From positions 4,955-10,122 of the forward strand of contig DADO01000224.1 in NCBI GenBank assembly GCA_002509325.1: 5,168 bases of DNA, written 5' to 3'. Made by a program: the position numbers and the translations under genes. The notes beneath the pieces were generated by a model, which saw only the letters and a program-made list of their open reading frames with translations, searched no databases and had not been told where the DNA came from. Position 1 is the first letter of the stretch. Each line of letters starts with the position of its first letter. Positions 3,721 to 5,168 of this stretch are shown in pieces. Origin of the DNA: Methanosarcina sp. UBA402. Lineage in GTDB: Archaea; Halobacteriota; Methanosarcinia; Methanosarcinales; Methanosarcinaceae.

Positions 3721-5103
3721 ATGAAACTGGGAAAGGTTTTAAAAATTGCCCTGAGTATGGTCAAGGCCAATAAGTTGAGGAGCTGGCTTACAATTATAGG
3801 GGTGATAATAGGCATTGCTTCGGTAATGGCGATTGTCACTACAGGGGAATATTTTGAAAAAGAAGTAACTGAGACTCTGGAAGGCTTTGGAGGCGATACC
3901 ATCACAATCGTGGCCTCCACTCCCTTCCATGTATTTGAGGAAGAGCTTGTAGTAGAAGATCCGGGAGATCTGGAAGAAAATTCGGAATATTCGGGAGAGA
4001 GTTCGGGGGTAGGGGAGAGTTCGGAGACAATTGTAAAATCCAGAGAGGAAGTTGAGGGGGCACCCAGCCCTATTGAATTTGGACCCATAGAAGAAGCTGA
4101 ACTCACAAAGATTGATGTATTTACCCTGCGCAGTATTCCGGCTATCGAATATATCAATGTCAATGTTGAAAGAGACGCACAGCTGGAGTTTGCGGGCGAG
4201 AGTACCTATGTCTGGGTCAAAGGGGTGGACCCAGGCGTCTGGCCTGAAATTACTAAAAAAGATTTAGAGCAGGGCAGGATGCTAAAAGCCGGAGATAGGA
4301 ATGTCGTAGTTCTTTCAAACGAGCTTGCAAAAGAGACTTTCGAGAGGGAAATCAGGCTCAACCAGATGATTTTGTTGAATGGCAGGTCTTATAGGGTAGT
4401 CGGAATTCTGGCAAAAAGTGGTGGGCTTCTTGGAGGCCTTGGTGGACTTTTCGGGAGCAGTATCTATATGCCTTACCAGGAGGTATATCCCCTTTCCAGC
4501 GACAAAGATTTTATTGAGAGAGAAAGTGATGTCTACAGCTCGATAGAAGTAAAACTTTACAAAGACGTGGATTATAATTCTGCTCTTCAGGAAATCGAAA
4601 ACAAATTGAGGCTTTCAAGAAGAGTTAATGAAGATACCCAGGATTTCTATGTTAATTCCAACAAAGAAGCCATAGAAAGTACTAGAAAGCTTATTAACGG
4701 CCTTACTATTTTTCTGGCATTTATTGCAGGAATTTCCCTTCTTGTAGGTTCCACAGGGATTGCTAATACCATGTTCACAGCTGTACTCGAAAAAACTAAG
4801 GAGATCGGGATTATGAAAGCCATAGGGGCAAAAAATAGGGATATAATGCTGATCTTTCTTTTCAATTCCGCAATGATAAGCCTTGTAGGCGGAATCATAG
4901 GGATTATCCTTGGTACAGTTGCAGTGCAGGCAATCCTTTTCTTCATCTCTATAAAAATGAACGCTCCCTTCGAATTCACCCTCAGCCTTAAAGCTACTTT
5001 TGTTGCGACCTTTGTATCAATAATTGTAGGTCTGATTGCAGGCCTTGTACCTGCAAAGAATGCCTCGGAACTGAAACCAGTGGACGCACTGAGATATGAG
5101 TGA
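3721..5103 (+). CDS. ABC transporter permease, MacB/FtsX type
   Basis: This 460-residue protein has the four-helix MacB layout. A cytoplasmic N-terminal helix (MKLGKVLKIALSMVKANKLR) leads into helix 1 (about 21-41), then a large extracellular MacB_PCD-like domain (42-322), helix 2 (326-350), helix 3 (376-408) and helix 4 (424-444). EKTKEIGIMKAIGAKNRDI (357-375) is the conserved cytoplasmic loop that couples to the ATPase in FtsX-family permeases. The C-terminus LKPVDALRYE is also typical. It should pair with the ATPase encoded at 1278-2000. The extracellular domain carries an acidic low-complexity insert (about 73-127) and a Gly/Leu-rich loop (234-245). The start is set by the family-typical N-terminus and by the absence of in-frame upstream starts; only a weak AGGA (3706-3709), eleven bases away, precedes it. 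Export or mechanotransmission is likely; the substrate is unknown. Confidence 0.93.
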   Translation: MKLGKVLKIALSMVKANKLRSWLTIIGVIIGIASVMAIVTTGEYFEKEVTETLEGFGGDTITIVASTPFHVFEEELVVEDPGDLEENSEYSGESSGVGESSETIVKSREEVEGAPSPIEFGPIEEAELTKIDVFTLRSIPAIEYINVNVERDAQLEFAGESTYVWVKGVDPGVWPEITKKDLEQGRMLKAGDRNVVVLSNELAKETFEREIRLNQMILLNGRSYRVVGILAKSGGLLGGLGGLFGSSIYMPYQEVYPLSSDKDFIERESDVYSSIEVKLYKDVDYNSALQEIENKLRLSRRVNEDTQDFYVNSNKEAIESTRKLINGLTIFLAFIAGISLLVGSTGIANTMFTAVLEKTKEIGIMKAIGAKNRDIMLIFLFNSAMISLVGGIIGIILGTVAVQAILFFISIKMNAPFEFTLSLKATFVATFVSIIVGLIAGLVPAKNASELKPVDALRYE

Positions 5104-5115
5104 AGAAATGTATGA

Positions 5116-5168
5116 GTGAACTACCACCGAGCTAAAGACTGGCGGCTTCCTGATTCATTCCCCTTTCT
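5116..5168 (-). mobile_element. Right end of an IS200/IS605 (IS1341-like) TnpB element, rest outside window
   Basis: Read on the minus strand, the sequence passes through GAAGCCGCCAGTCTTTAG, then CTCGGTGGTAGTTCAC, and stops at about 5116. A G/C-rich imperfect stem (CCGCC with GGTGG, one G-T pair, plus AG with CT and a bulged C) closed by a loop around CTTTAG and followed by TAGTTCAC is the typical right end of archaeal tnpB-bearing elements. The rest of the element lies beyond the window. Insertion is about 12 bp downstream of the permease stop, with tnpB converging on the permease gene. Recognition rests on remembered family pattern, not on a search. Confidence 0.65.
5132..5168 (-). CDS. tnpB: C-terminal end of a TnpB-family protein (partial)
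   Basis: The minus-strand frame from 5167 reads ERGMNQEAASL then TAG (5132-5134). A Met-(Asn/Gly)-Gln-Glu-Ala tail is common at the C-terminus of TnpB/OrfB proteins, and the stop falls inside the terminal hairpin, as it often does in this family. TnpB is an RNA-guided DNA nuclease, ancestral to Cas12. Only eleven residues are visible, so the call depends on the adjoining right-end hairpin; whether the gene is intact cannot be judged. An alternative open frame (ending ARW then TAG at 5121-5123) is less family-like. Confidence 0.55.
   Translation of the reverse strand, partial: ERGMNQEAASL

Larger units (their letters stand above)
5096..5168 (-). ncRNA. Predicted 3' part of a TnpB guide RNA (omega RNA) with guide
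   Basis: In characterised TnpB systems the right end of the element is transcribed as the guide-RNA scaffold, overlapping the 3' end of tnpB, and the guide is the host sequence immediately beyond the element. Here the scaffold would end at about 5116, and the guide would begin TCATACATTTCTTCAC, reading into the permease stop-codon region (5115 down to about 5096-5100). This is inferred from the hairpin and family knowledge; neither transcription nor an intact tnpB is visible. Confidence 0.35.

Noticed and set aside
3531..4163. 210-codon open frame on the minus strand across the end of the anchored-protein gene and start of the permease
   Set aside because: It overlaps two well-supported genes, is Ser/Thr/Ile-rich as expected from reading their complement, has no recognisable domain and no plausible ribosome binding site.
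4647..4979. 110-codon minus-strand frame within the permease membrane region
   Set aside because: It is the complement of conserved FtsX-family helices and the coupling loop and has no independent support.

Overview
The window looks like chromosomal DNA from a methanogenic archaeon, most likely Methanosarcina or a close relative. The clues are an archaeal-type Tsr3 rRNA-modification gene, Shine-Dalgarno-led genes with AT-rich spacers and TATA-like boxes instead of bacterial -35/-10 promoters, and a secreted NEW3/CARDB-type (COG1361-like) protein coded between the ATPase and the permease of a MacB-type ABC transporter. The genus is an inference from protein style; no database was consulted.

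Layout: (1) 33-554, minus strand: a complete tsr3 gene, followed by an imperfect tandem duplication of its last codons. (2) 555-1277: a 723-bp AT-rich divergent spacer. It holds a 13-bp tandem repeat, a possible 30-residue ORF, three 25-bp tandem repeats, a hairpin with a T-rich tract, and a 14-unit GAAT microsatellite just upstream of the next gene. (3) 1278-2000, plus: ABC ATPase of the MacB/LolD type. (4) 2001-2300: a 300-bp AT-rich spacer with a small palindrome and three 17-bp direct repeats ending at the ribosome binding site of the next gene. (5) 2301-3686, plus: a secreted, C-terminally anchored three-domain beta-sandwich protein. (6) 3721-5103, plus: MacB/FtsX-type permease with an acidic insert in its extracellular domain. 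(7) 5116-5168, minus: the right end of an IS200/IS605 (IS1341-like) TnpB element, including the last codons of tnpB and the terminal hairpin that normally forms the 3' end of the TnpB guide RNA. It abuts the 3' end of the permease gene.

Working together: the ATPase and permease should form a MacB-like mechanotransmission ABC complex. The anchored protein between them is the natural candidate for its extracellular partner, since no MacA or TolC homologue is visible. The 300-bp gap with its own repeats and TATA-like box suggests the anchored protein and permease may be regulated partly independently of the ATPase. A short motif, AGTAAACTT, occurs upstream of both the ATPase and the anchored-protein gene and could link their control.

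The most notable points are the TnpB element end, whose predicted guide would match the 3' end of the permease gene, the repeat-rich control regions (microsatellite, 25-bp and 17-bp iterations), and the three-part transporter with an archaeal ectodomain partner.
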